This document shows positions 43,853 through 56,506 of a stretch of DNA of 64,000 nucleotides, one piece after another. How positions within the stretch are numbered: position 1 is the first letter of the stretch; every line of letters begins with the position of its first letter. The notes beneath the pieces are model-generated. The model did no database searches, was not told where the DNA came from, and was given only the letters and a program-made list of their open reading frames with translations. A program made the position numbers and the translations under genes. Origin of the DNA: Pseudomonas frederiksbergensis (GTDB taxonomy: Bacteria > Pseudomonadota > Gammaproteobacteria > Pseudomonadales > Pseudomonadaceae); NCBI RefSeq assembly GCF_003732665.1, contig NZ_MOBP01000023.1, positions 248,001 to 312,000 on the forward strand. Reading direction: 5' to 3'.

Positions 43853-44674
43853 ATGAAGGTCGAACTCGCCCAATTGGCGGGCCGTGACAACGACACGGCT
43901 TACAACCTCGAACGCGCCCTGGCCGCCATCGCCGCCTGCGCCGCCGACACGCAACTGATCATGTTCCCGGAAGGCCACTTGATGGGCTTCGCATCGGAAG
44001 AGACCGTGGCCCAGGTTGCCGAGCCACTGGATGGCCCGACGGTCAGCGCCGTGATCGCCGCCGCCCGTGAACGCGATATCGCCGTGGTCGTGGGCATGGC
44101 CGAGAACGACAACGGCCGTTTCTACAACACCACGCTGCTGATCACCCCCGAAGGCATTGCCCTGCGCTATCGCAAGACGCATTTGTGGGCCTCGGATCGC
44201 GGCGTTTACGAGGCCGGCGACCGTTATGCCACGTGCCTGTGGAACGGGGTGCGGGTCGGCCTGCTGATTTGCTACGACATCGAATTCCCCGAAACCGCCC
44301 GCGCCCTGGCGCAACTGGGCGCCGAAGTGCTGCTGGTCACCAACGGCAACATGGACCCCTACGGCCCGACGCACCGCACCGCGATCATGGCCCGCGCCCA
44401 GGAAAACCAGGCGTTCGCGCTGATGGTCAACCGGGTGGAAGCGGGTGATGGCGGGTTGTTGTTTGCCGGCGGCAGTGCGCTGGTAGACCCGTTGGGCACG
44501 TTGCTGTTCGAAGCCGGGCGGGAGGAGGGGCAGTTTGCGGTTGAGCTGGACCTGAGCCAATTGGCGGCGGCGCGGCAGGATTATCGGTATCTGGATGATC
44601 AGCGGCTGAAGTTGCCGGGGGAGATGGTTGAACATGCTTGCGGGTTGCGGGAGCTGCTGATTCCTTCGAGCTGA
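43853..44674 (+). CDS. Carbon-nitrogen hydrolase (nitrilase superfamily amidase)
   Basis: 273 residues with the complete catalytic set Glu40 (FPEGHL), Lys108 (RKTHLW) and Cys140 (ICYDIEFPE). These enzymes hydrolyse amides or nitriles, for example carbamoyl-putrescine or omega-amides, in the cytoplasm. AAGGAA precedes the ATG. The next gene is a permease of the putrescine/amino-acid type, so an import-then-hydrolyse route for an amide-bearing compound is plausible but not shown. Confidence 0.88.
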   Translation: MKVELAQLAGRDNDTAYNLERALAAIAACAADTQLIMFPEGHLMGFASEETVAQVAEPLDGPTVSAVIAAARERDIAVVVGMAENDNGRFYNTTLLITPEGIALRYRKTHLWASDRGVYEAGDRYATCLWNGVRVGLLICYDIEFPETARALAQLGAEVLLVTNGNMDPYGPTHRTAIMARAQENQAFALMVNRVEAGDGGLLFAGGSALVDPLGTLLFEAGREEGQFAVELDLSQLAAARQDYRYLDDQRLKLPGEMVEHACGLRELLIPSS

Positions 44675-44702
44675 TCCGGTTTCTGTGGTGACTGGATTGA
44701 CG

Positions 44703-44774
44703 CCTTCGCGAGCAAGCCCGCTCCCACAGGGGGAACGCATTCCAAATGTGGGAGCGGGCTTGCTCGCGAAGAGG
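44703..44774. repeat. REP pair in outward (reversed) order
   Basis: The half CCTTCGCGAGCAAGCCCGCT comes first and TGTGGGAGCGGGCTTGCTCG second, with a short spacer. This is the opposite arrangement to a REPIN. Confidence 0.85.
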
Positions 44775-44881
44775 CCCTCACCGACGACACACCTGTTTGA
44801 CCCAAGAACAACAACGCAACACCCGTACCTTGCGCCGAACTCGGCTCTGCCATAAATCTAATAAATTCGGAGTAGTCGCTC

Positions 44882-46207
44882 ATGGCTCGTTTGCAACGCA
44901 CCCTGTCATTGGGTTCGGTGGTGCTGTTCGGCATCGCCTACATGACGCCGATCATTGTGCTCGGCACCTTTGGCATCCTCGCTCAATCCACCGCCGGCAT
45001 GGTTCCGGCCGCTTACCTGGCGGCGTTGGTGGCGATGTTCTTCACTGCCATGAGCTACGGGCGCATGGCGGCGGCGTTCCCCGTCGCCGGTTCGGCCTAC
45101 AGTTATGTGCGCAAAGCCATCAGCCCGAAACTCGGCTTTATCGCCGGTTGGGCGGTGCTGCTCGATTATCTGTTCCTGCCGATGGCGATCTGGCTGATCG
45201 GCGCCGCTTACCTTAACTCCGCGTTCCCGGCTGTGCCGCAGTGGATCTGGGTGCTGGCGTTTATCGGTATTACCAGTGCGATCAACATCGTCGGCCTGAA
45301 ACTGGCCAACGGCATCAACGCCTTGCTGATGCTGGTGCAAGCGCTGGTGCTGATCGCTTTCGTTGTGCTGTGCGTCCATTACATCGGCGGCGACGCGAGC
45401 ACACCGCTGTGGACGATCAAACCGTTCTTCAACGGCGACATGCAAATGCCGCTGATCATGAGCGGCGCAGCCATCGCCTGTTACTCGTTCCTCGGTTTCG
45501 ACGCGGTGAGTACCTTGACCGAAGAAACCCGCGACCCACGCCGCACGATTCCCCGGGCGATCATGTTGATTACCCTGATCGGCGGTTTGATTTTTGTCGG
45601 CGTGTCGTACTTCGTGCAGATTGCCCATCCGTCGTTCCAGTTCGATAACGTCGACTCGGCGGCTTACGAGATTGCGCGCAATATCGGTGGCGACCTGTTT
45701 GTGTCGATCTTCCTGATCGGCCTGATCGTCGGCCAATTCGCCTCGGGGCTTTCGGCCCAGGCCAGCGGTTCGCGGTTGCTGTTCGCCATGGGCCGCGACG
45801 GTGTGCTGCCCAAATCGTTCTTCGGCACCTTACATGAGAAATTCGGCACGCCGGTCAACAGCATCCTGTTGTGCGCGGTGGTGGCGTTGCTGGCGCTGAA
45901 ACTGGACGTGACCACCTCGACCTCGTTCATCAACTTCGGCGCGTTCCTGGCCTTCAGCCTGGTGAACCTGTCGGTGATCTTCCATTACTGGATCGGCGGC
46001 GAGAAAAAAGGCCCCCGTGAACTGGTGCTGTTCCTGGTGTTCCCGTTCATTGGCCTGGTGGCGGACCTGTGGCTGATGGTCAGCCTCGATCACCTGGCGA
46101 TTTACCTGGGCCTGAGCTGGTTGGCGATTGGCGTGGTGTACCTGGCAGTGCTGACGGGCGGGTTCCGTCGCCAGCCGCCGGAGATGGATTTCCAGGAGGC
46201 CACATAA
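44882..46207 (+). CDS. APC-family permease (putrescine/amino-acid importer-like)
   Basis: 441 residues with 12 hydrophobic segments. Family features are SLGSVVLFGIAYMTPIIVLGTFG, FPVAGSAYSYVRKAISPKLGFIAGW and CYSFLGFDAVSTLTEETRDPRRTIPRA. It is similar in layout to PuuP-type polyamine importers. GGAG lies upstream of the ATG. It is preceded by the amidase gene, with 207 bp that carry REP sequences and probably its own promoter. Confidence 0.87.
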   Translation: MARLQRTLSLGSVVLFGIAYMTPIIVLGTFGILAQSTAGMVPAAYLAALVAMFFTAMSYGRMAAAFPVAGSAYSYVRKAISPKLGFIAGWAVLLDYLFLPMAIWLIGAAYLNSAFPAVPQWIWVLAFIGITSAINIVGLKLANGINALLMLVQALVLIAFVVLCVHYIGGDASTPLWTIKPFFNGDMQMPLIMSGAAIACYSFLGFDAVSTLTEETRDPRRTIPRAIMLITLIGGLIFVGVSYFVQIAHPSFQFDNVDSAAYEIARNIGGDLFVSIFLIGLIVGQFASGLSAQASGSRLLFAMGRDGVLPKSFFGTLHEKFGTPVNSILLCAVVALLALKLDVTTSTSFINFGAFLAFSLVNLSVIFHYWIGGEKKGPRELVLFLVFPFIGLVADLWLMVSLDHLAIYLGLSWLAIGVVYLAVLTGGFRRQPPEMDFQEAT

Positions 46208-46228
46208 CCCAAGCCTGGAAAATAACCT

Positions 46229-46317
46229 GTGGGAGCGAGCTTGCTCGCGATGGCGGAGTGTCAGTCACTATAAAAGTTGACTGATGCTCTGCCATCGCGA
46301 GCAAGCTCGCTCCCACA
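46229..46317. repeat. REPIN between convergent genes
   Basis: Inverted REP pair (TGTGGGAGCGAGCTTGCTCG and complement), 21 bp after the permease stop and close to the stop of the kinase gene. It may serve as an end structure for both transcripts. Confidence 0.9.
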
Positions 46318-46348
46318 TTTGTTTTGTATTCTCACATTTGAATTGTGG

Positions 46349-47755
46349 TCAGCTCGCCAACTTGGTCTGGCGCACCGGCAATTCAACCCGGAACGTCGTG
46401 CCCGTGCCGACGACGCTACGCACTGAGATATCCCCGTGGTGTTTCTTCACGATCCCGTACGACAGTGACAACCCCAACCCGGTGCCCTGGCCGATCGGTT
46501 TGGTGGTGAAGAACGGGTCGAAGATTTTCTGCAGGGTCTGGGGTTCGATGCCCGAGCCGGTGTCGGCGACTTCGATCCACACGGTTTCCCCCGCCAGCCC
46601 GGTGCGCAAGGTGATGATGCCGCGTTCCGCGCCAATCGCCTGGGAGGCGTTGACGATCAGGTTCATGATCACCTGGTTGATTTGCGACGGCAGGCACTCG
46701 ATGTCCGGCAGTACCTGATACTCCTTCACCACATCGGCCTTGTACTTGAGTTCGTTGGCGACGATGTTCAAGGTGGATTCGATGCCCTGGTGCAAATTGG
46801 CCCACTGCCATTCCTGGTTCGAGTCGACCCGGGAGAAATCCTTCAAGTCCTTGACGATCTGCCCGACCCGGCTGATGCCGTCCTTGGATTCCTTGATCAG
46901 CAGCGGAATGTCCTCGCGCAAAAACTCCAGTTCGACCCGTTCCCGCAGCACGGCCAGTCGCTCGATCACTTCAGGCGAAGTAATCGCTTCTTCAGAACCG
47001 CGATAGGCATCGAGCATTTCCTGCAACTGCTTGAAGTAGCCATCCAGGCAGCCGAGGTTGGAGGAAATAAAACCGATGGGGTTGTTGATTTCATGTGCGA
47101 CGCCAGCCGCCAGTTGCCCCAGTGACGCAAGTTTTTCCGACTGCACCAATTGCGACTCGAGCTGTTTGCGCTCGTCGATTTCCCGTTGCAGCTCGACGCT
47201 GGCTTCCTTGAACTGACGGGTGCGGCGTTCGACCATTTGCCCCAGGTGATCCACCTGCACACTGGCCCGTTCGGTCATGTGCCATTTGGTCAGCAGGGTA
47301 TTGGCCATCTGCTGCACTTCGATGTTGTCGAACGGCTTTTTCAAAATCAGCAAGCGGTCGTGGGCCTGCAAACGGTCCAGCAGTTCATCCCACGAATAGT
47401 CGGAATACGCGGTACACACCACCACTTGCAGGCGCGGGTCCTGTTGCCACAGGTGTTCGATGGTTTGTGCGCCGTCCCAGCCATCGGGCATGCGCATGTC
47501 GACGAACGCCATGGCGTAGGGGCGGTTTTCCTTCAGGGCGAAGTTGAGTTTGCCCAGGCCTTCCTGCCCGCCGAAGGCCGAGTCCAGTTCGAACAGCGCG
47601 CTGGCGGATTTCGCTTCGGCACCGAACAGCGTGGCCTCCATCTCATCCAGCTCCACGTGTTGCACCGGGCTGGGCGTGAGGATCTTGCGGAAATCGACAT
47701 GGATGGACGGTGTGTCATCGATCAACAAAATGCGTCGATTCGAGGGGGTGCTCAT
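46349..47755 (-). CDS. REC-histidine kinase hybrid (receiver first)
   Basis: 468 residues, cytoplasmic. An N-terminal receiver (about 8-160, ILLIDDTPSIHVDFRKIL, acceptor Asp in FVDMRMPDGWDG) is joined by a coiled coil to a kinase core. The kinase H-box is HEINNPIGF (His221), followed by MNLIVNASQA, DTGSGI and GTGLGLSLS. The receiver closely resembles those of the two GGDEF-EAL proteins in the same operon (NRRILIIDDTPSIH). It is the last gene, and its start overlaps the upstream kinase stop by 4 bp. Confidence 0.9.
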   Translation of the reverse strand: MSTPSNRRILLIDDTPSIHVDFRKILTPSPVQHVELDEMEATLFGAEAKSASALFELDSAFGGQEGLGKLNFALKENRPYAMAFVDMRMPDGWDGAQTIEHLWQQDPRLQVVVCTAYSDYSWDELLDRLQAHDRLLILKKPFDNIEVQQMANTLLTKWHMTERASVQVDHLGQMVERRTRQFKEASVELQREIDERKQLESQLVQSEKLASLGQLAAGVAHEINNPIGFISSNLGCLDGYFKQLQEMLDAYRGSEEAITSPEVIERLAVLRERVELEFLREDIPLLIKESKDGISRVGQIVKDLKDFSRVDSNQEWQWANLHQGIESTLNIVANELKYKADVVKEYQVLPDIECLPSQINQVIMNLIVNASQAIGAERGIITLRTGLAGETVWIEVADTGSGIEPQTLQKIFDPFFTTKPIGQGTGLGLSLSYGIVKKHHGDISVRSVVGTGTTFRVELPVRQTKLAS

Positions 47756-49563
47756 GCGTCACCTGCTACGGTTTTCAGGGGGATTTGCAACGTGAACTGT
47801 GCGCCTTTGCCCGGCCCGTCGCTGTGGGCGGTGAGGTGGCCGTTCATCTCGATGGCGGCCAGGGCGCAGCTGTGCAAGCCGAAGCCGTGGCCTTCCTTGC
47901 GGGTGGTAAAACCGTGGGCAAAGATGCGCGTCATGTTTTCCTTGGGGATGCCTTCGCCGTCGTCCTTGACGCTGACTTGCAGGATGGTGTCGTCGACGAT
48001 TTTCACCCCCAGGGTCATCTGCCGTGGACGGTCGCTGAGATCGGACATGGCGTACTTGGCGTTGCTGATCAGGTTGATCAGGATCAGCAGCAAGCGATGT
48101 TTGTCGCCCATCACCCGGGGTACATCGCTGTACTCCTTGACCACCGTGACATGGTGCCGGGTCAGGGCGCCGGAGTTCATGCGCAGTGCATCTTCCAATA
48201 GCTCGCTGATATGCACCGGCTCCATCAGGCTGTTGGCCCCGGCATAGGATTGCTGGGTGGCGACGATGTCCTTGATGTGGTCGACGCTTTTGGTCAACTG
48301 CGCCAGTTCATCGGTCATGCCCTGTTGTTCGAGGGCGATGGCGTCTACCAGTTGGTTGAGGTAGCCGGGCAGCAGTTTGCCTTTCTCGTCCTCGGTCAAA
48401 AAGCTGCCCAGGTCGGTGGGGTGTTCGTTGATCAACTGCATCGCCTTGCCCAGGCCCAAGGCCTTGCTGCTGCGCAATTTGCGGGTCACCAGGTCGGCGG
48501 AGATGTTCACGCTGTTGAGCACGTTGCCGACGTTGTGCAACACGTTGGTGGCGATCTCGGCCATGCCGGCCTGGCGCGCGGTGTCGAGCAGTTCGCTCTG
48601 GGTGTCCTTGAGTTCCCGGGTGCGTTCTTCGACCCGCAGTTCCAGGTCTTCGTTGGCGGTTTGCAGCGCTTTGTTGACGCGGCTGATCTCGGTGAAACTG
48701 CGCATCAGCCGAATCGCCATGTACACCAGCACCAGCACCAGCAACACGGAAAACACCAGCATGTAGAAGTGGTAGCGCTGATACACCGCATCGGCCGCCT
48801 GCTGGTCTTCGTTGAGCAAACCGGTGATGTCGTCCAGCCGCTCGGCCACGGGGACGGCTTCAATCTCTGCCAGCAGGGTGTTGACGATCGGTTGCTCGCG
48901 CAGGATCAGCGCAATGTGATTGCTCAGGATATCGACGGGGCTGTGGAACGCCTCCGGCAGCCGCAGTTTGTTCACCCCGAGTTTGTTCAAGCCCACCAGG
49001 ATGTCGGCAGCTTTGTCGTCGGAGGTGACCTGGGCGAACTCCAGGGCGCTGAGCAGCAAGTCATAGGTGTCGGTGGCGATGTTTTGCAATTGCAGTTGGT
49101 CGCCGTCCGCCACTTGGGTCAGAGGTTGCTGGATGTCGTCTTCGGCGGTGGGCAAAAACGCCAGTGAATTGCGCAGCACCGCGTTGTGGGATTTGAATTG
49201 CTCCACCAGCCGGGTTTTTTCCTGGATAGCGGCCAGGTATGCGTCATGGCTGTCCTTCCACGCGGACGACTCATTGCGCCCATGGTTCGATTCCATGCTG
49301 TCGAAGCGTTCCCACAACTGGGTCATCTCGGTCAGGGGTGTAACCAGCGGATCGTAGTTGTGATTGAGGGTGATCCGCGCCTTGAGAATCTCGGTTTCCC
49401 ATTGCGCGTTGAGCTGTTTCATCCGCCCGATCAAGTCCCGGGACTCGGTGTAGGTCGAGGTCTGGTCGGAACTGGATTTGAGGTACAGGAACAACAGGAT
49501 CGAGGCCAGCGCCAGGGCCACCAGGCTGAGCAATGCGAGGCTGCGACGTCGGGACATTTTCAT
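47752..49563 (-). CDS. Membrane sensor histidine kinase (DAHL-type periplasmic sensor)
   Basis: 603 residues. Two membrane helices (about 8-28 and 268-290) bracket a helical periplasmic domain of about 240 residues of the DAHL type. A coiled coil leads to an HNVGN-type H-box (His343 in VLHNVGNVLNSVNI) and an ATPase domain (DDGEGIP, then HGFTTRKEGHGFGLH). The start at 49563 overlaps the peroxidase stop by 4 bp. It carries no receiver, so a partner receiver, probably in the same operon, is needed. Confidence 0.88.
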   Translation of the reverse strand: MKMSRRRSLALLSLVALALASILLFLYLKSSSDQTSTYTESRDLIGRMKQLNAQWETEILKARITLNHNYDPLVTPLTEMTQLWERFDSMESNHGRNESSAWKDSHDAYLAAIQEKTRLVEQFKSHNAVLRNSLAFLPTAEDDIQQPLTQVADGDQLQLQNIATDTYDLLLSALEFAQVTSDDKAADILVGLNKLGVNKLRLPEAFHSPVDILSNHIALILREQPIVNTLLAEIEAVPVAERLDDITGLLNEDQQAADAVYQRYHFYMLVFSVLLVLVLVYMAIRLMRSFTEISRVNKALQTANEDLELRVEERTRELKDTQSELLDTARQAGMAEIATNVLHNVGNVLNSVNISADLVTRKLRSSKALGLGKAMQLINEHPTDLGSFLTEDEKGKLLPGYLNQLVDAIALEQQGMTDELAQLTKSVDHIKDIVATQQSYAGANSLMEPVHISELLEDALRMNSGALTRHHVTVVKEYSDVPRVMGDKHRLLLILINLISNAKYAMSDLSDRPRQMTLGVKIVDDTILQVSVKDDGEGIPKENMTRIFAHGFTTRKEGHGFGLHSCALAAIEMNGHLTAHSDGPGKGAQFTLQIPLKTVAGDA

Positions 49564-50519
49564 AATGGCTTGCCCTCCCATTCACCGGTCAGGGTCTTGA
49601 GAAATTTGATGATCAGGGTCTTGTCTTCGTCCGAGGGCACGCGGCCGAGCTGGTACTTGAACATCACATCCACGGCGTCTTCGAGGGTTTTTGCCGAGCC
49701 GTCGTGGAAGTACGGCGCGGTCACGGCGACGTTGCGCAGGCTCGGGACCTTGAACACGTTGCGGTCCTCTTCATCCTTGGTCACCAGGTAGCGCCCCAGG
49801 TCGGTTTCGGTGGGGTTGCCCCGGGCCTGGAAGTAATCGCCCATGACCCCGAATTTCTGGAACATATTGCCGCCGATGTTCACCCCTTGATGGCAGGAAA
49901 TGCAGCCGTAGTCCTTGAAGCGCTGATAGCCGTATTTTTCATCGAGGGTGAGGATGTCGGTATTGCCTTGCAGGTACTGATCGAAGCGCGAGTTGGCGCT
50001 GACCAGCGTGCGCTCGTAGCTGGCCAGGGCGTTTTGCACATTGCCCATGGTCACGCCGTCGGGGTAGGCCTTGGCGAACGCGGTTTTGTAGGTCGGGTCG
50101 GCGCTGAGCGTCTGCACCACGTGTTCCCAATTGCTGCCCATTTCGCTGGGGCTTTGCACCACTTCGTGGACCTGGGTTTCCAGGGTGTCGGCACGGCCAT
50201 TCCAAAACTGGCGAAAATTCAGGGACGCATTAAGTACGCTCGGGGTATTGATGAGCACCGGTTGGCCGTTGAAGCCGATGGAGAACTGTTTGTTATCGGC
50301 GCCGCCGCTTTCCAGTCGATGGCAACTGGCACAGGACAGCGTGTTGTTGACCGACAAGCGCGGCTCATTGAACAACTGGCGACCGAGTTCGACCCGCAGC
50401 GGGTTCTGCTGCGGCACCGCAGGCAAGGGTTTGAGCGGTTCATCCAGCGGCGCGGCACTGGCGCTCAGGCAGATCGCCAACGCAAACACCGCAACGGCAA
50501 AGGCAGGGTTGGGCGACAT
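49560..50519 (-). CDS. Diheme cytochrome c peroxidase family protein
   Basis: 319 residues with a signal peptide (ICLSASAAP). Two heme sites are present: CASCH (Cys63, Cys66, His67) and CISCH (Cys206, Cys209, His210). It also has INTPSVLNASLNFRQFWNGRADTLE and VPSLRNVAVTAPYFHDG, both typical of CcpA/MauG proteins. It reduces periplasmic hydrogen peroxide or performs MauG-like oxidation. An upstream frame to 50666 exists, but AAGGAA precedes the ATG at 50519. It is embedded in a signalling operon, between a c-di-GMP enzyme and a sensor kinase. Confidence 0.9.
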   Translation of the reverse strand: MSPNPAFAVAVFALAICLSASAAPLDEPLKPLPAVPQQNPLRVELGRQLFNEPRLSVNNTLSCASCHRLESGGADNKQFSIGFNGQPVLINTPSVLNASLNFRQFWNGRADTLETQVHEVVQSPSEMGSNWEHVVQTLSADPTYKTAFAKAYPDGVTMGNVQNALASYERTLVSANSRFDQYLQGNTDILTLDEKYGYQRFKDYGCISCHQGVNIGGNMFQKFGVMGDYFQARGNPTETDLGRYLVTKDEEDRNVFKVPSLRNVAVTAPYFHDGSAKTLEDAVDVMFKYQLGRVPSDEDKTLIIKFLKTLTGEWEGKPL

Positions 50520-50563
50520 CGAATAATTCCTTGGCGGTTGGCCTGGGTGGCGTCGTGCGTCGC

Positions 50564-52434
50564 TCATGTCTGGGCTGAAGGCAGCGGCTTCACCAACATC
50601 AAATAATGCGCAAAGGCATCCGGCGCCACGGCTTTGCTGAAGTAGTAACCCTGGCCTTCTTCGCAATGATGGGCCTTGAGGAAATCCAGTTGTTCGAGGG
50701 TTTCGATGCCTTCGGCGATCACCGTCAGCTTCAGGCTCTTGCCCAGACTGATGATGGCGCTGACCAGGGCGGCGTCGCTGCTGTCACGGCTCAGGCCGCG
50801 AATGAACGACTGGTCGATTTTCAGCACATCGATGGGGAACCGGCGCAGGTAACTCAGGCTGGAATAACCGGTGCCGAAGTCATCGATGGCCAGGCGCACG
50901 CCCAGGGCCTTGATCCGGTTCAGGGCGGTCACGGTGGCGTCGACGTTCTGCATCAACACGCCTTCGGTGATTTCCAGTTCCAGCAAGGTCGGGTCCATGC
51001 CGGTCTGCTTGAGGATCAGCTCGATGCTTTCCACGAAGTCGCGTTGGCGAAAATCGATGGCCGAGACGTTCACCGAGATGCAGATTTTCGGCAGCCCGGC
51101 GGACGTCCAGATACACGCCTGGCGACAGGCCTGGGCCATCACCCATTTGGTCAGCGGCACAATCAAGCCGCTGTCTTCGGCCACGGCGATGAAGTCCGAG
51201 GGATAGACCCAGCCTTGCCCGGGTTTTTTCCAGCGGATCAGCGCTTCGGCACCCACCACCTGGCCGCTGCTCAGGTCCATTTTCGGCTGGTAATGCAGCA
51301 CGAATTCATTGCGCTCCAGGGCCAGGCGAATGCCCGACTCGATGCTCTGCTGGTCCCGGGCGCGCTGGTTCATCTCGTCGATGAAAAAGCTGAAATCGTT
51401 CGGACCGTTTTCCTTGACGTTGCGCATCGCGGTTTCGGCTTTCTTGATCAGCACGATGGCATCGAGGCCGTCTTCGGGGTAGATGCTGATCCCCAGGCTG
51501 GCGGTTACGCTCAGGTCGTGGCCGGCAATGTGTTGCGGCGCGCGGATCGCGTTCAGCAGTTTTTCGGCGATGCCCTTGGTCTGCTGCGGGTGGCGGATAT
51601 CGGCCAGGATCACCACGAACTCGTCGGAGCCGTAGCGAAATACCGAATCGGATTCGCGCACCGTGGCCACCAGGCTCTGGCCGACGCGTTTGAGCATTTC
51701 GTCGCCGGCCGGATGGCCCAGGGCATTGTTGATGCGCTTGAAGCGATCCAGCCCGAGAAACATCACCGCCAGTTGTTTGTCATGGCGCCGGGACAGAGCC
51801 AGGGACTGGTTCAGGCGATCACCGAGCAAGGTGCTGTTGGGCAATTCGGTGAGGATGTCGTATTGCAACAGGTGCGAGACCTTGAGCAGCTCATGCACCC
51901 GGGCTTCGATGGTCTGTTCCAGGCTCAGGACTTTCATCGCCGCGTCCTGGGCCATCTGCCATTTCCAGGTCAGGGCACTGGCCATCTGGCGGATTTCCAG
52001 GCTGTCGAAGGGTTTTTTCAACACCAGTAGCTGATCGCCGAACTCGAGCCGTTCGGCCATGGCTTCCCAGCTGTAATCCGAATACGCGGTGCACAGGGCG
52101 ATTTGCAGGCTGGGATCGGCTTTCCACAACTCTTCGATGGTTTCCAGCCCGTCCCAGCCCGGCGGCATGCGCATATCGGTGAACGCCAGGGCATACGGGC
52201 GACCTTCAGCCCGGGCGCGCTTGACCAGTTCCAGGGCTTCCTGGCCCTGGTAGGCGGAATCGAGCTGAAAGGTCAGGCGGTCCGGTTGCAGGGTGCCGAA
52301 CAGCGCCTCCTCGGTGCCGGCGAGGGACTGTTCCTCTTCCGCGTCGGGGTCGAGGATCTTGCGAAAATCCAGGTGAATCGACGGTGTGTCATCGATGATC
52401 AGGATGCGCCGGTTGGTCCGCACGAAGGGTGTCT

Positions 52435-52438
<4 letters not shown>
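50564..52438 (-). CDS. REC-GGDEF-EAL protein, probable c-di-GMP phosphodiesterase
   Basis: 624 residues: receiver (about 10-165), GGDEF (about 190-355) and EAL (about 370-615). The GGDEF signature is altered to GSDEF (270-274). The EAL active site looks intact: EALIRW (Glu398), LEITEG, DDFGTGYSSLSYL and LKIDQSFI. It should therefore hydrolyse c-di-GMP, with the GGDEF domain possibly as a GTP sensor. The start overlaps the upstream GGDEF-EAL gene by 4 bp. Confidence 0.9.
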
Positions 52439-54741
<2,303 letters not shown>

Positions 54742-54999
54742 GCACCCTGGGTGACAGCAATTCGAAACGGTCTGTTCATAGGGGCATCCTTTCCCTGATC
54801 ACCTGGCCGAACGGTTACAGAATGTGGATCCGAGTCAGCTCAGCATAGTCCTTTGTAAGGAGTTCGCTTGGGCGAATGGAGTGAATGAGTTGCGGGCAGT
54901 GTCTGAAAATCATCTAGCCTGTAGCTCAGGCTCCGGCAAGAGTGGATGTTTGTCGTTGACCTGGCATAACGATGGACCCGTTTCACTCGAGGTGACGCC
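54742..54999. promoter_or_regulatory. Divergent intergenic region of the signalling loci
   Basis: 258 bp separate the c-di-GMP operon from the divergent HD-GYP-like gene and must hold both promoters. No clear promoter hexamers or operators were assigned. Confidence 0.5.
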
Positions 55000-56361
55000 A
55001 TGGAAGAGCAACTCCCTACGAATCTGACCGATAAACCCAAGGTGTTGCTGGTCGACGACGAGGAATCAATCCTCAGCAGCCTGCGTCGTCTGTTGCGCGG
55101 CCAGCCCTACGATGTGCTGTTGGCCACCAGCGGCGCCCAGGCCCTGGAAATCATGGCGCAACAGCCCGTTGACCTGGTGATGAGCGACGCGCGCATGCCC
55201 AATATGGATGGGGCCACGCTGCTGGCCCATATCCATCAGCTCTACCCGGCGACCACGCGCATCCTGCTCACCGGCTACGCCGATCTGCCGACAATCATCA
55301 AGGCGATCAACGACGGGCAGATCCACCGTTACATCAGCAAGCCGTGGAACGACGATGAATTGCAACTGACCTTGCGCCAGGCCCTGGAGCATCATCACTC
55401 CGAATGTGAACGCCGGCGCCTGGTGCAATTGACCCGCCAGCAGAACGATCAACTGAAAACCCTCAATGCCACCCTGGAAAAACACGTTGCGGCGCGCACG
55501 TCCGAGCTGCAACAGACCGCCGACATGCTCGACCTGGCCTATGAAGAGCTCAAGCACAGCTATGTCACCGGCACCGAGGTGTTCTCGTTGCTGGCCAACT
55601 TGCGTCTGCCACCGGCCAAGCAGACCAACCGGCAGATCATCGAATTGGTGCGGGTGTACTGCAAACTCCACGGCCTGGACGAAGGCACCAGCCGCGACCT
55701 GACCATGGCCGCCGCGCTCTACAACATCGGCAAGCTGAGCTGGACCGACAGCATGATGATCACGCCGTCCGACATGCTGCATCACATCGACCGCGACCGT
55801 TATCGCGAGTACCCGAAGCAGAGCGAATCGCTGCTGATGACCCTCGACCCGATGAAAGACGCCGCCCGCCTGATCCTGCATCACCAGGAACGCTGGGACG
55901 GCAGCGGCTTCCCCGACCGGCTCAAGGGCGAGGCGATTCCGTTCGGCGCACGGTTGCTGAAACTGGCGGTGGACTTCATCGAATTGCAGCGCGGGCTGAT
56001 TCTTGAGCGGCAGATGAACAGCGATGAAGCGCTGGTGTACATCCGCAGCTACGCCGGGCGGCTCTACGATCCGGAACTGGTGGAGGATTTCATTCAGGTC
56101 TGCGCCGCGTACCTCAGCGACGTGACCCTGGCCGATCCGTCAGTCAAAGTGCTGACCACCCGGGACTTGGCGCCGGGCATGATCCTGGCGCGCAACCTCA
56201 ATGCCGACAACGGCATGTTGCTGCTCAATGCCGGCAAGGTGCTGAACGCACCGTTGGTGGACAAACTGATCGCGTTTGAAACCATGGAAGGGGCGAAATA
56301 CAGCGTGTTCGTGAAAATCCCCGAGGAAGTCGAAGCGCTGTTGGAGCGTGCGACCTCCTGA
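55000..56361 (+). CDS. Response regulator with degenerate HD-GYP domain
   Basis: 453 residues. The receiver (14-130) has VDDEESILSSLRRLL and the acceptor region VMSDARMPNMDG, followed by a coiled coil (about 130-190) and an HD-GYP-like domain. The metal-binding HD pair is replaced by Tyr241-Asn242 (AALYNIGK), and GYP reads GFP (DGSGFP, from Asp300). HHQERWDGSG is kept. Loss of the HD pair suggests it no longer cleaves c-di-GMP and may bind it or signal otherwise. It is divergent from the GGDEF-EAL operon. Confidence 0.88.
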   Translation: MEEQLPTNLTDKPKVLLVDDEESILSSLRRLLRGQPYDVLLATSGAQALEIMAQQPVDLVMSDARMPNMDGATLLAHIHQLYPATTRILLTGYADLPTIIKAINDGQIHRYISKPWNDDELQLTLRQALEHHHSECERRRLVQLTRQQNDQLKTLNATLEKHVAARTSELQQTADMLDLAYEELKHSYVTGTEVFSLLANLRLPPAKQTNRQIIELVRVYCKLHGLDEGTSRDLTMAAALYNIGKLSWTDSMMITPSDMLHHIDRDRYREYPKQSESLLMTLDPMKDAARLILHHQERWDGSGFPDRLKGEAIPFGARLLKLAVDFIELQRGLILERQMNSDEALVYIRSYAGRLYDPELVEDFIQVCAAYLSDVTLADPSVKVLTTRDLAPGMILARNLNADNGMLLLNAGKVLNAPLVDKLIAFETMEGAKYSVFVKIPEEVEALLERATS

Positions 56362-56375
56362 ACACCACAATCCCT

Positions 56376-56465
56376 TGTGGGAGCGGGCTTGCTCGCGAAA
56401 GCGGTGTTTCAGTCAACATCACTGTTGAATGTTAAATCGCCTTCGCGAGCAAGCCCGCTCCCACA
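56376..56465. repeat. REPIN
   Basis: Inverted REP pair, TGTGGGAGCGGGCTTGCTCG subtype, between the HD-GYP-like and Nudix genes. Confidence 0.9.
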
Positions 56466-56506
56466 GGTTATGCTTATGGCCTTTTTACTGAGGCCAATCC
56501 AGACAC

